Shown one piece after another: positions 26,812 through 37,596 of a stretch of DNA of 64,000 nucleotides. Under the pieces are notes generated by a model, which was not told the DNA's origin, ran no database searches, and worked only from the letters and a program-made list of their open reading frames with translations. How positions within the stretch are numbered: the stretch's first letter is position 1; each line of letters begins with the position of its first letter. Source of the DNA: Afipia sp. P52-10 (GTDB taxonomy: Bacteria > Pseudomonadota > Alphaproteobacteria > Rhizobiales > Xanthobacteraceae); NCBI RefSeq assembly GCF_000516555.1, contig NZ_AZSJ01000007.1, forward strand, positions 124,879 to 188,878. The letters run 5' to 3'. A program made the position numbers and the translations under genes.

Positions 26812-27495
26812 ATGGCCAAGGACAAGACCGGGCGGCTGCATGTCACCGTCAAGAGCGCTGGCAAGCGTAAACTTTCCTCCAAGCTCTGGCTCGAGCGGCA
26901 GCTCAACGATCCTTATGTGTTGCGGGCCAAGCGCGAAGGCTATCGCTCGCGGGCGGCGTTCAAACTGAAGGAGATCGACGACAAGTACAAGCTGCTGAAG
27001 CCCGGCATGGCCGTGGTCGATCTGGGCGCGGCGCCTGGCGGTTGGAGCCAGATTGCAGCGACAAAGGTCGGTTCGATCGACGGCAAGGGCAAGGTTGTTG
27101 CCATCGATCTTCTGGAGATGCCGGATATTCCCGGCGTCTTGTTCGCCCAGCTCGATTTTCTCGACGACAGCGCGCCCGCGAAACTGCGCGAAATGCTGAG
27201 TGGCGGCGCCGATCTCGTGATGTCGGATATGGCTGCCAACACCACCGGGCATCGCAAGACCGACCAACTCCGCATCGTCGGCCTGGTGGAAACGGCGGCA
27301 GCATTTGCGGCAGAGGTGCTGAAGCCGGGCGGCACCTTTCTTGCCAAGGTTTTCCAGAGTGGCGCCGATGCGGCGCTGCTCGCCGAACTCAAGCGGGATT
27401 ACGCGACCATCCGCCACGTCAAGCCCGCCGCGAGCCGACAGGATTCCTCCGAGCGCTACCTGCTGGCGACGGGCTTTCGCGGCCGCAACGAATAG
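26812..27495 (+). CDS. rlmE: 23S rRNA (uridine 2'-O) methyltransferase RlmE (FtsJ/RrmJ)
   Basis: A 227-residue FtsJ-family methyltransferase. The SAM-binding motif VVDLGAAPGGWSQIAATKV and the K-D-K-E tetrad positions are present: Lys in SRAAFKLKEIDDKY, Asp in LVMSDMAANTTGH, Lys in GGTFLAKVFQSG and Glu in SSERYLLATGFRG. It methylates the 2'-OH of U2552 in the A-loop of 23S rRNA and helps 50S assembly. Translation is probably coupled to ppx, one base upstream. Confidence 0.95.
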   Translation: MAKDKTGRLHVTVKSAGKRKLSSKLWLERQLNDPYVLRAKREGYRSRAAFKLKEIDDKYKLLKPGMAVVDLGAAPGGWSQIAATKVGSIDGKGKVVAIDLLEMPDIPGVLFAQLDFLDDSAPAKLREMLSGGADLVMSDMAANTTGHRKTDQLRIVGLVETAAAFAAEVLKPGGTFLAKVFQSGADAALLAELKRDYATIRHVKPAASRQDSSERYLLATGFRGRNE

Positions 27496-27595
27496 CGGCT
27501 CCGTCCGGTCAGTTCGATCTGGTAGCGTATGAAGCCGCGCTTCTCGGCGATTGTTAGCCGCGTGCGACGGTCTCTTCGCTCACCTGCTGTTACGG

Positions 27596-29071
27596 TCAGC
27601 CGAGGCGCTGGTCGCGGGCATCCTCGGTTTCCTCGATGGCCGCCTTCTCGTCCGCCTTCGCCTTTTCCTTTCGGCTGGAAATCTCCTTAGCGCGGCGGCC
27701 GGAGACCTGATGGCCCGCGTCCGACGGCATCAGGAAGAAGACGATGGCCGAGGAGGCGGAGATCAGCGCGACGACGACAAAGGCCGGTCCGAAGTCGAAA
27801 GCGGTCAGCTCGCCGCCCTTGCGCATCAGCAGCGTCATCTCGACGGAGAAGGCCCCGACCGCCACACCGGCCGAGATCGCCAGTTGCTGGGTGACGCTGA
27901 CCAGAGTGGTTGCGCGGCTCATGCGCGGGGCATCGACTTCCGCATAGGCGATGGTGTTGATCGCCGTGAACTGCAGCGAACGGAAGAAGCCGCCGACGAT
28001 CAGCAGCACCAGGATCAACGAGAGGGGCGTCGTCGGCGTGAACAGGGCGCACACTCCCAGAAATGCAGCGCTGATGATGGCATCGATCACCATGATGTTG
28101 CGAAAGCCGAACGTACTGATCATTCGCGCGGCCAGCGTCTTCATGCCGAGCGCGCCGACCGCGGAGCCGAAGGTGACCATGCCTGACTGGAATGGTGTCA
28201 GGCCGAAGCCGACCTGCAGCAGCAGCGGCAGCAGGAACGGCAGTGCGCCGATGCCGAGGCGGAACAGGAAGCCGCCGAGAATGCTGGCGCGCATGGTCTT
28301 CAGCCGCAGCAGCGAGAAGTCGAGAACGGGGAAGGCGACCTTCTTGTAGTGCAGCACGTACAGCGTCATCGAAACCGCACCGGCGACGACGAATGCGACC
28401 ACGGTCGGCCAGGGCAGGATGTTGAGGCCGGCCACCGACAGGCCGAAGGCGATGCCTCCAAGGCCGATGGCGGCGAGGAAGAAGCCCTTGAAGTCGAACG
28501 GCTGGATGTCGTCGCTCTTGATCGGATCGATATAGCGCTGCGCCATATAGATGCCGAGGATGCCGATCGGGATATTGATCAGGAAGATGTAATGCCAGGA
28601 GAAGTAGGTGGTGATGAAGCCGCCCAGCGCCGGACCGACCACCGGGCCGATCAGCGCCGGTGCCGTCACCCACGACATCGCCGAGACCAGCATGCGCTTG
28701 TCGATGGAGCGCAGCAGTACCAGCCGGCCGACTGGCGTCATCATGGCGCCACCGATCCCCTCGATCGTGCGTGCGATCACGAAATGATTGATCGATTGAG
28801 CGAGGGCGCAGCCGATCGAGCCGAGCATGAAGACGACGATCGCCGAGGTGAACACCCGCCGCGCGCCAAAGCGGTCCGCCACCCAGCCGCTGGCCGGGAT
28901 GAACACCGCCAGCGCCAGCAGGTAGGAGGTAATCGCGAGTTTCAACGTCAGCGGGCTTGTGCCGATATCGGCCGCGATCGCCGGCAGCGAGGTCGCAATG
29001 ACCGTCGCGTCCATGTTCTCCATGAACAGCGCCGCCGCGACAATGAGGGGAATAATTCTTTCTTTTTGCAT
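27596..29071 (-). CDS. DHA2-type MFS drug/multidrug efflux transporter
   Basis: A 491-residue inner-membrane protein with about 14 hydrophobic helices. The helix-1 motif FMENMDATVIATSLPAIAADIG (motif D1), the GWVADRFGARRVFTSAIVVF loop (motif A) and VIGPALGG-like motif C (PALIGPVVGPALGGF) mark the DHA2 family of proton antiporters. It ends in a charged tail rich in Lys and Glu. The substrate is unknown. No regulator gene is adjacent; it is divergent from guaB. Confidence 0.92.
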   Translation of the reverse strand: MQKERIIPLIVAAALFMENMDATVIATSLPAIAADIGTSPLTLKLAITSYLLALAVFIPASGWVADRFGARRVFTSAIVVFMLGSIGCALAQSINHFVIARTIEGIGGAMMTPVGRLVLLRSIDKRMLVSAMSWVTAPALIGPVVGPALGGFITTYFSWHYIFLINIPIGILGIYMAQRYIDPIKSDDIQPFDFKGFFLAAIGLGGIAFGLSVAGLNILPWPTVVAFVVAGAVSMTLYVLHYKKVAFPVLDFSLLRLKTMRASILGGFLFRLGIGALPFLLPLLLQVGFGLTPFQSGMVTFGSAVGALGMKTLAARMISTFGFRNIMVIDAIISAAFLGVCALFTPTTPLSLILVLLIVGGFFRSLQFTAINTIAYAEVDAPRMSRATTLVSVTQQLAISAGVAVGAFSVEMTLLMRKGGELTAFDFGPAFVVVALISASSAIVFFLMPSDAGHQVSGRRAKEISSRKEKAKADEKAAIEETEDARDQRLG

Positions 29072-29234
29072 GGGCAGGGTGAAATGATCGACCGCGCCCT
29101 TCTCCTAGGCGCTTGGCGCAACCCTGTCATCGGCGGGTCCTGCAACCCTCCTATCCTGCAAAAACGGCGGAAAATCCGTTCAATTTCGCGTTCTTGCGTT
29201 CGTGACGCTAGGCTTTTCGGAACCGACGTGCTAA

Positions 29235-30845
<1,611 letters not shown>

Positions 30846-30999
30846 GGCCGGCGCTCCTCGATTGGACGCATGACGCCCGCGCGTGACGGCGGCGAGTTGC
30901 CGCTTGCCATCGCTTGGTCCGCGATGGATGATCGCTCAATTAAAGCAACGACGAGAGCACGCGACCGAGCGTGCCGGGTTGTCCGGGAGCGATGGGCGG

Positions 31000-32166
31000 G
31001 TGGCGGTACAGGAAAGAAACGACGAGCCGGAGCAGGCTGCACCGAGCGAACAGGGCTACCGCAACACCATCGTTTCCGGCGCGTGTCTGAGCATCGCCTG
31101 GTTCGGCGATTCCGTTATCTATATCGTGCTTCCGCTGTATGCGGCGGCGTTTGGCCTCGACGCGTTTCTCGTCGGCGTGCTGCTGTCCGTGAACCGCGTG
31201 GTGCGGATCCTCGGTTACGGCTGGGTGGCGCCGCTGGCGCGCAGGTTCGGTGCGAACGTGTTGACGGCTGCAGCCTGCCTTGCTGCTGCGCTGACCACCG
31301 TGGGTTATGGACTGGCATCGACCTTCGCGCTGTTCTTCCTGGCCCGCTGCGTGTGGGGTGGAGCGTGGGGCATTCTCAACCTTCTCATGACAGCCTATGC
31401 CTATGGAGACGGGCAGGGCGCGGGCAAGCGCATCGGTGTCGCCCGCGCCGCCAGCATCGCCGGTCCGTTTGCGGCATTGCTGGCGGTCGGGCCGTTGTGC
31501 GTCGCGATCGGTCCGCACAAGATGTTCGTGTTGTACGGGCTGTTGAGCTTCGCCGCCGTTCCGCTCGCATTCCTGCTGCCGCCGATGCGGGCGGCACCGA
31601 AGGATGAGACCCGGACGGTGCGTCGCTGGGTGCCGACGCCTTTGAATGTGCTGTTCTTCGGGTTGGCCTTCGCGGCTGACGGTGTGCTCGGGACGACGAT
31701 TTCGGTGCTGCTGTCCGGCTTCATGCCGGCGTCGCAGGCGATCATCGGCGCCGGTCTCATCATTGCCTTCCAGCGGCTGGTGGGAATCGTGCTTGCGTTC
31801 GCCAGTGGACCGGTGACGGACCGGATCGGCGCCCGCCATCTGCTGCTGCCTTGCACGCTCGTCGTCATTGCGGGGCTGTGCATCATCGCCGCAGGCTATG
31901 TCTATGCCGGCGCCATTATCGTCATCTTCGCGCGCGGATTGCTGCAAACGGTGGGACCGGTGCTTGCCGCCGAGCGCTCCACCGACCGGATCGCTGCGCT
32001 TGCGTCCTATTCGACCTGGACCGACGTGGGACTTGCCGGCGGCGCATTTCTTGGCACCGTCGGCGTTGCATCGCTCGGCTATGCACCCACTTATTCGCTG
32101 ATGGCGTTAGCGCTGCTGCTCGCGACCGCCTGGCAATATTTCGCGTCGCGGAATTCCGTCGCCTGA
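31000..32166 (+). CDS. MFS transporter, about 12 helices
   Basis: A hydrophobic protein of about 388 residues with the MFS loop motif LARRFGANVLTAAACLAAAL between helices 2 and 3, and RIGVARAASIAGPFAALLAV in the middle. The second half shows SGPVTDRIGARHLLLPCTLVV, the repeated motif A. I cannot name a substrate. The start is uncertain: GTG 31000 has GGGAG at 30985-30989 and begins before the charged N-terminal tail, while ATG 30928 is in frame without a clear ribosome site. Confidence 0.85.
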   Translation: MAVQERNDEPEQAAPSEQGYRNTIVSGACLSIAWFGDSVIYIVLPLYAAAFGLDAFLVGVLLSVNRVVRILGYGWVAPLARRFGANVLTAAACLAAALTTVGYGLASTFALFFLARCVWGGAWGILNLLMTAYAYGDGQGAGKRIGVARAASIAGPFAALLAVGPLCVAIGPHKMFVLYGLLSFAAVPLAFLLPPMRAAPKDETRTVRRWVPTPLNVLFFGLAFAADGVLGTTISVLLSGFMPASQAIIGAGLIIAFQRLVGIVLAFASGPVTDRIGARHLLLPCTLVVIAGLCIIAAGYVYAGAIIVIFARGLLQTVGPVLAAERSTDRIAALASYSTWTDVGLAGGAFLGTVGVASLGYAPTYSLMALALLLATAWQYFASRNSVA

Positions 32167-32202
32167 CGGATCGCGTCACCTGACAACTGGAGGAAGATGT
32201 CC

Positions 32203-33228
32203 ATGGCTACTGCCCAACGTATCGTTCTGGCTTCGCGTCCCGTCGGCGAGCCGAAGCCGGAGAATTTCCGGCTGGAAGAGAGTCCAGTGCCGGTGCCCGG
32301 ACAGGGGCAGGTGCTGTTGCGGACGATCTGGCTGTCGCTCGATCCGTATATGCGCGGCCGAATGAGCGATGCGCCGTCCTATGCCGCACCGGTGCAGATC
32401 GATCAGGTGATGGAGGGCGGCACGGTGAGCGAGGTGGTGGCCTCCAACAACCCGGACTTCAAGGTTGGCGACGTCGTGCTCAGCCGCGCGGGCTGGCAGA
32501 CCCACTTCGTGTCTGACGGCAAGGGGCTGCGCAAGATCGATGCGAAGGCGGCGCCGACCTCGACTGCGCTCGGTGTCCTCGGCATGCCGGGCATGACCGC
32601 CTACACGGGCCTGCTCGATATCGGCAAACCGCAGCAGGGCGAGACCGTCGTCGTTGCGGCTGCGTCCGGTGCTGTGGGCTCCGTGGTCGGGCAAATCGCC
32701 AAGATCAAGGGCGCGCGGGCGATCGGCATCGCCGGCGGCCCTGACAAGTGCAAGTATGTGAAGGACGTGCTCGGCTTCGATGACTGCATCGACCATCGCG
32801 ATCCGGATATGGCGACCAAGCTGAAGGCGGCGTGTCCGAAGGGCATCGACGTCTATTTCGAGAACGTCGGCGGCAAGGTGTTCGAGGCGGTGCTGCCGCT
32901 GCTCAATCCGTTCGCGCGCATTCCCGTTTGCGGTCTGATCGCGCAGTATAACGCGTTCGAGGAGGAGAAGGGCGGTAAGGCCATGTCGTTCCTGATGCGC
33001 AGCGTGCTGACCAAGCGGCTGACCATTCGCGGATTCATCGTCAGCGATTTTGCCGCTCGCTACAATGACTTCATCGCCGACGCGACGAAGTGGTTCAGCG
33101 AGGGCAAGATCAAGCATCGTGAGACGGTGGAAGAAGGGCTGGCCAATGCGCCGCGCGCCTTCATGGGCATGCTGCGCGGCGAGAACTTCGGCAAGCAGCT
33201 TGTGCGGGTCGGGCCGGACAAGGCTTGA
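32203..33228 (+). CDS. NADP-dependent medium-chain reductase, CurA/leukotriene B4 12-hydroxydehydrogenase type
   Basis: A 341-residue zinc-free MDR protein. Early LSLDPYMRGRMSD is characteristic of the CurA/PTGR subgroup. The Rossmann domain has AAASGAVGSVVGQIAKIKGARAIGIAGG, followed by GIDVYFENVGGKVFEAVLPLL. Members reduce the 2,3-double bond of enones or alkenals with NADPH. ATG 32203 is chosen because GGAGG at 32189 is 9 bases upstream, better than ATG 32197. A strong terminator follows at 33248. Confidence 0.92.
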   Translation: MATAQRIVLASRPVGEPKPENFRLEESPVPVPGQGQVLLRTIWLSLDPYMRGRMSDAPSYAAPVQIDQVMEGGTVSEVVASNNPDFKVGDVVLSRAGWQTHFVSDGKGLRKIDAKAAPTSTALGVLGMPGMTAYTGLLDIGKPQQGETVVVAAASGAVGSVVGQIAKIKGARAIGIAGGPDKCKYVKDVLGFDDCIDHRDPDMATKLKAACPKGIDVYFENVGGKVFEAVLPLLNPFARIPVCGLIAQYNAFEEEKGGKAMSFLMRSVLTKRLTIRGFIVSDFAARYNDFIADATKWFSEGKIKHRETVEEGLANAPRAFMGMLRGENFGKQLVRVGPDKA

Positions 33229-33247
33229 GGCAAACGCACGGAAGAGA

Positions 33248-33274
33248 AAAAGGCCGGGCTCGCCCCGGCCTTTT
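33248..33274 (+). terminator. Rho-independent terminator after the MDR reductase
   Basis: Perfect 11-bp stem (33248-33258 with 33264-33274) and 5-base loop; the right arm ends in TTTT and continues ATTTGG. The A-rich left side lets it work for the minus strand too, although no gene converges there. Confidence 0.88.
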
Positions 33275-33428
33275 ATTTGGCGAAGCGTACACCAGCTTTA
33301 TAGCCCAGTCTTCGGCCACTCATGAACGGGCAGCTGAACAGTTTGGCAATGTCTCGCGATTGTCACATGGGATTGGCCTCGATATAGCGAAGCGCGGGTA
33401 CCGGGAAATGGTGCCAAGGAGGCTTGCC

Positions 33429-33851
33429 ATGTCCGTTACGGAAGTCCTGCTGCCGGTGTTTGCCCAGGTTCTGCTCGTTTTCATCCTTCTGTTCTGGATG
33501 GGAAAGGAGCGAACCACCGCCTTGGCCGCTCGCGAGGTGCAGATGAAGGATATTGCCCTCGACGAGCCGAATTGGCCGCGGCATGCGACCCAGCTTGGTA
33601 ACTGCCTGAAGAACCAATTTGAGTTCCCGGTCCTGTTCTATGTCCTCGTGGCGCTGGCGTTGCCGCTGCGCCAGGCGGACCTGCTGTTCGTCCTGTTGTC
33701 GTGGGTGTTCGTCGTCACCCGTTATGTGCATGCGGGAATCTTCGTGACGTCCAACAATGTCAAACAGCGTTCGCTGGCGTTCTCTGCCGGTGTCTTGGTG
33801 CTGCTGGTCATGTGGGCCGTCTTTGCCGTCAAAATTCTGCGCGTCGTCTGA
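33429..33851 (+). CDS. MAPEG family membrane protein
   Basis: A 140-residue protein with four predicted membrane helices: LLPVFAQVLLVFILLFWMG near the start, FEFPVLFYVLVALAL and the TRYVHAGIF segment in the middle, and LVLLVMWAVFAVKIL at the end. The pattern NCLKNQFEFPVLFYVLV is typical of MAPEG proteins (membrane-associated eicosanoid and glutathione metabolism). Bacterial members are mostly uncharacterised, possibly glutathione-linked detoxification. GGAGG lies just upstream of ATG 33429. It precedes an rRNA methyltransferase gene by 27 bp. Confidence 0.85.
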   Translation: MSVTEVLLPVFAQVLLVFILLFWMGKERTTALAAREVQMKDIALDEPNWPRHATQLGNCLKNQFEFPVLFYVLVALALPLRQADLLFVLLSWVFVVTRYVHAGIFVTSNNVKQRSLAFSAGVLVLLVMWAVFAVKILRVV

Positions 33852-33878
33852 ACGCTCGATCGAGTAAAGTTTGTCGTC

Positions 33879-35177
33879 ATGACCCCTGCCGCTCGCCTGT
33901 CCGCCGCGATCGAGGTGATCGCCATCATCGAGAACCAGCGTATTCCCGCGGCGAATGCGTTGAAGGAATGGGGTGTCGCGCATCGCTTTGCCGGGTCCGG
34001 TGACCGTGCCGCGATCGCGGGGCTCGTCTACGATGTGCTCCGCCGCCGCTCGTCTTCGGCGTGGCTGATGGGAGAAGATACGCCGCGTGCGCGCGTTCTC
34101 GGCATGTTGAAGCTGGAGCGCGGCTTCGATGCGGAGCGGATCGCGCTCCTTTGCGACGGCGCGCGCTTTGCGCCCGAACCTCTTAGCGAGGCGGAGAGGG
34201 CTGCATTGAGGTCGCGCACCTTGGACGATGCGCCGGCGGCGGTCGCGGGCGATTATCCCGAGTGGCTGGACGCGGAGCTTGCAACGGCATTCGGCGATGC
34301 GCGCAAGGACGAAGCTGCCGCGATGGCACGGCGGGCGCCGCTCGATCTTCGCGTCAACACGTTGCGCGGGCAGCTAGCAAAGGCGCTCGCTTCGTTGCGT
34401 CATCTTGGTGCGGCGGCAACACCGTGGTCGCCGCTGGGCCTGCGCATTGTGCTCGATGCCGATGCGCGCAGCCCCGGCATTCAGGCCGAACCGGATTTCC
34501 TGAAAGGCGTCGTCGAGGTGCAGGACGAGGGCTCGCAGCTTGCGGCGCTGTTTACCGGCGCGAAGCCCGGCGAGCAGGTGATCGATCTTTGCGCGGGTGC
34601 GGGCGGCAAGACGCTGGCGCTCGCGGCCATGATGGAGGGACGCGGGCGGTTGATTGCTACCGATCGCGATAAACGCCAGCTCGCGCCGATTCATGAGCGG
34701 CTGTCGCGAGCCGGAGTTCATAATGCTGACGTGCGAACGCCCAAAGAGGGTGATCCGCTTGCCGGTCTTGCAGGTCAATCGGATCTCGTCGTCATTGATG
34801 CGCCATGCACCGGAACGGGAACCTGGCGGCGCAATCCGGATGCGAAGTGGCGGATGCGACGGGGCGCCTTGGAACAGCGCGTGAAGGATCAGGCCGAGGT
34901 GCTTGATCGCGCGGCCGCGCTGGTCAAACCCGGCGGCCGTATCGCCTACATCACCTGTTCGGTTCTTCCACAGGAAAACGGCGAGCAAATTCGTGCTTTC
35001 GTTGCGCGACATCCCAATTTTGAAACGATCAGCCCGACAAAAGTGATAGAGCCGCTGGGAGAACGCGCCGTTGCGTTTCAACAGGCGGCGATGCTATCCG
35101 AAGATGGTTTGTTGATGACGCCAAGGCGGACGGGGACCGATGGCTTCTTCGTTTCCGTCTTGAAAAGACCGCAATAG
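33879..35177 (+). CDS. rsmB: RsmB/NOP-family RNA (cytosine-5) methyltransferase
   Basis: A 432-residue SAM-dependent rRNA m5C methyltransferase. SAM motif I is LCAGAGGKTLALAAMM, motif IV VIDAPCTGTGTWRRNPDAKWR with the base-flipping Cys, and motif VI ITCSVLPQENGEQI with the catalytic Cys. An N-terminal NusB-like helical region (residues 1-140) precedes the core, though shorter than in E. coli RsmB. The target is probably C967 of 16S rRNA, but other NOP2/Sun members cannot be excluded. Confidence 0.9.
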   Translation: MTPAARLSAAIEVIAIIENQRIPAANALKEWGVAHRFAGSGDRAAIAGLVYDVLRRRSSSAWLMGEDTPRARVLGMLKLERGFDAERIALLCDGARFAPEPLSEAERAALRSRTLDDAPAAVAGDYPEWLDAELATAFGDARKDEAAAMARRAPLDLRVNTLRGQLAKALASLRHLGAAATPWSPLGLRIVLDADARSPGIQAEPDFLKGVVEVQDEGSQLAALFTGAKPGEQVIDLCAGAGGKTLALAAMMEGRGRLIATDRDKRQLAPIHERLSRAGVHNADVRTPKEGDPLAGLAGQSDLVVIDAPCTGTGTWRRNPDAKWRMRRGALEQRVKDQAEVLDRAAALVKPGGRIAYITCSVLPQENGEQIRAFVARHPNFETISPTKVIEPLGERAVAFQQAAMLSEDGLLMTPRRTGTDGFFVSVLKRPQ

Positions 35178-35241
35178 GCAGGCTGTCCTGACTGGTTGAG
35201 ACAGACACGGATGGCGCGCGATTTGCCTTGAAAGGAAGACG

Positions 35242-35481
35242 ATGTTGAAGAAGGTTCTGCTTTTGACGCTGGTTGCAGGTTCTTTCGCGACTGAGGCTTT
35301 CGCGCAACAGGCGCAACCGCGCAGCCGCGAATACGAAGAGAAGGCCTGCGGCCGCGATGTGTCCCGTTATTGCAAGGCGGTGATCAACGAGAGCGACCTG
35401 ACCATTCTCGCCTGCCTGCAGCAACACCGCCCGAAGATCTCTCAGGCCTGCCAGAAGGTCCTGAAGGACAACGGCGTCTGA
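35242..35481 (+). CDS. Small secreted cysteine-rich repeat protein (GLG1-like)
   Basis: A 79-residue precursor with signal peptide MLKKVLLLTLVAGSFATEAFA and cleavage near residue 21. The mature part contains CGRDVSRYCKAV and ILACLQQHRPKISQACQKVL, a four-cysteine arrangement like the GLG1/Golgi-apparatus cysteine-rich repeat found in small bacterial periplasmic proteins. Function is unknown. A GGAAGA precedes the ATG. It stands alone 64 bp after the methyltransferase gene. Confidence 0.8.
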   Translation: MLKKVLLLTLVAGSFATEAFAQQAQPRSREYEEKACGRDVSRYCKAVINESDLTILACLQQHRPKISQACQKVLKDNGV

Positions 35482-35989
35482 GGCTGATTTTCTTCCCGTC
35501 TTTCATCCAATCACCAATCAATGAGGCTATCCCGGTCTGGGCCGGGTAGCCGAGCATTGGCAGCTAACGTCAACCGGCCTTCGCTGGAAAGCGTTGGCTG
35601 AGTTCTGCACGATCAGGCCAGCATCGACCCGCTGATCGGTGAACTGTCCATGTCTGCGTCGGTCCGCATCGGCGCCTGACGCGTCTTGACACTGATCCCA
35701 AGGCGGCTTGTGCTACGAGGTGCGCATCCAACCAGATGATCCGCTAGGTCATCTGGTCGATCTCCAGCCCTGAAATTGTTTTTGGGCTCGGGAGAGTCCC
35801 CAGACGAGAATACCGCCTCTGGTTCAGGGCAGGGTGAAAACGAGGATATTCGCTTGCCAGGATTTCCATCCATGACTTATAATAGGTCAGTATTACTGAC
35901 ATAATATCCAAGTTCAGAGCGGATGTGGAATGTCGCCATCGGTCTTCGCAGATGTTGCCGTGCGGCACCGATCCGCGTAATGGCTCTCC
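35482..35989. other. Intergenic region upstream of guaA, 508 bp
   Basis: No coding region is credible here. It contains a perfect inverted repeat GTCAGT-ATT-ACTGAC at 35886-35900 in a locally AT-rich stretch about 90 bp before guaA, which could be an operator or part of the guaA promoter. Nothing else stands out. Confidence 0.45.
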
Positions 35990-37585
35990 ATGACCCCAGC
36001 TCATACGCAGCGTGAGTCGGCGCCCCTGAAGGCCCCGGCGCATGACAAGATTCTGATCGTCGATTTCGGCAGTCAGGTGACCCAGCTCATTGCGCGGCGC
36101 GTCCGCGAGGAGGGGGTCTATTCGGAGATCGTGCCGTTCCAGAAGGCCGAGGCGGCTTTTCGGGAAATGCAGCCGAAGGCGGTGATCCTGTCCGGCGGGC
36201 CGGCTTCGGTGCTGGAGGCGAACGCGCCGTCCGCGCCCGCAAGCATCTACACCGCGGGCGTGCCGGTGCTCGGCATCTGCTATGGCGAGCAGACCATGGC
36301 CCAGCAGCTCGGCGGCAAGGTCGAGGGCGGTCATCATCGCGAATTCGGCCGCGCGACCATCGAAGTGACCGACGATTGCACCCTGTTCGACGGCGTGTGG
36401 GAGAAGGGCGGCAAATACGACGTCTGGATGAGCCATGGCGATCGCGTGACGCAGCTGCCAGACGGTTTTCGCGCTGTCGCCAAGGCCCCGGGCTCGCCGA
36501 TCTCGGTGATCGCCGACGACAAGCGCAAGTTCTATGCGATGCAGTTCCATCCGGAGGTGGTGCACACGCCGGACGGCGCGAAGCTCCTGCGCAACTTCGT
36601 GCGCAAGGTGGCGGGTCTCAAGGGCGACTGGACGATGCGTGCCTTCCGCGAGGAGGCGATCGAGAAAATTCGTGCGCAGGTCGGCTCCGGCCGCGTGATT
36701 TGCGGACTATCGGGCGGTGTCGACTCGGCGGTGGCGGCGGTGCTGATCCATGAGGCGATCGGCAGCCAGTTGACCTGCGTGTTCGTCGACCATGGCCTGT
36801 TGCGGCTCGCCGAAGCCGAGACGGTCGTGAACCTGTTCCGCAACCACTACAACATTCCGCTCGTGCATGTGGATGCATCCGAGCAGTTTCTCGGCGAGCT
36901 GAAGGGCGTCACCGATCCGGAGCAGAAGCGCAAGACGATCGGCCGGCTGTTCATCGATGTGTTCGAAGCCGAGGCAAAGAAGATCGGCGGTGCGGAGTTC
37001 CTGGCGCAAGGTACGCTTTATCCCGACGTGATCGAGAGCGTCTCGTTCACCGGCGGCCCCTCGGTGACGATCAAGTCGCACCACAATGTCGGCGGTCTGC
37101 CCGAGCGCATGAACATGAAGCTCGTGGAACCCTTGCGCGAGCTGTTCAAGGACGAGGTCCGCGTGCTGGGCCGCGAGCTCGGCTTGCCCGACGTGTTCGT
37201 CGACCGTCACCCGTTTCCGGGGCCGGGGCTCGCCATCCGCTGTCCGGGCGACATCACGGTGGACAAGCTCGACATCCTTCGTCAGGCGGATGCGATCTAC
37301 ATCGAGGAGATCCGCCGCGCGGGTCTCTACAACGCGATCTGGCAGGCCTTCGCGGTGCTGCTGCCGGTGAAGACCGTCGGCGTAATGGGTGATGGCCGCA
37401 CCTATGATTACGTGGTGGGCCTGCGCGCAGTGACATCGACCGACGGAATGACCGCGGACTTTTATCCGTTCGACATGCGCTTCCTCGGCGCGACCGCAAC
37501 CCGCATCATCAACGAGGTCAAGGGCGTTAACCGCGTCGTCTACGATGTGACCAGCAAGCCGCCCGGGACAATCGAGTGGGAGTGA
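35990..37585 (+). CDS. guaA: GMP synthase (glutamine-hydrolysing)
   Basis: A 531-residue GMP synthase. The glutamine amidotransferase domain (about 17-206) has its nucleophile in [17 protein letters not shown] (Cys near 97) and [12 protein letters not shown]. The ATP-pyrophosphatase domain has the P-loop [14 protein letters not shown], and the C-terminal dimerisation domain ends PPGTIEWE. It aminates XMP to GMP. The 3' end is a recombination site: the last 18 bases of the gene plus one base are repeated exactly at 48160, so integration regenerated an intact C-terminus. Confidence 0.97.
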   Translation: MTPAHTQRESAPLKAPAHDKILIVDFGSQVTQLIARRVREEGVYSEIVPFQKAEAAFREMQPKAVILSGGPASVLEANAPSAPASIYTAGVPVLGICYGEQTMAQQLGGKVEGGHHREFGRATIEVTDDCTLFDGVWEKGGKYDVWMSHGDRVTQLPDGFRAVAKAPGSPISVIADDKRKFYAMQFHPEVVHTPDGAKLLRNFVRKVAGLKGDWTMRAFREEAIEKIRAQVGSGRVICGLSGGVDSAVAAVLIHEAIGSQLTCVFVDHGLLRLAEAETVVNLFRNHYNIPLVHVDASEQFLGELKGVTDPEQKRKTIGRLFIDVFEAEAKKIGGAEFLAQGTLYPDVIESVSFTGGPSVTIKSHHNVGGLPERMNMKLVEPLRELFKDEVRVLGRELGLPDVFVDRHPFPGPGLAIRCPGDITVDKLDILRQADAIYIEEIRRAGLYNAIWQAFAVLLPVKTVGVMGDGRTYDYVVGLRAVTSTDGMTADFYPFDMRFLGATATRIINEVKGVNRVVYDVTSKPPGTIEWE

Positions 37586-37586
37586 G
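37568..37586 (+). repeat. Attachment-site core 1 at the guaA 3' end (attL)
   Basis: The sequence acaatcgagtgggagtgag covers the last codons and stop of guaA and recurs perfectly at 48160-48178. guaA 3' ends are a known integration hotspot. Related degenerate copies occur at 38987-39006 and 51322-51340. Confidence 0.88.
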
Positions 37587-37596
37587 AGTCACTTAA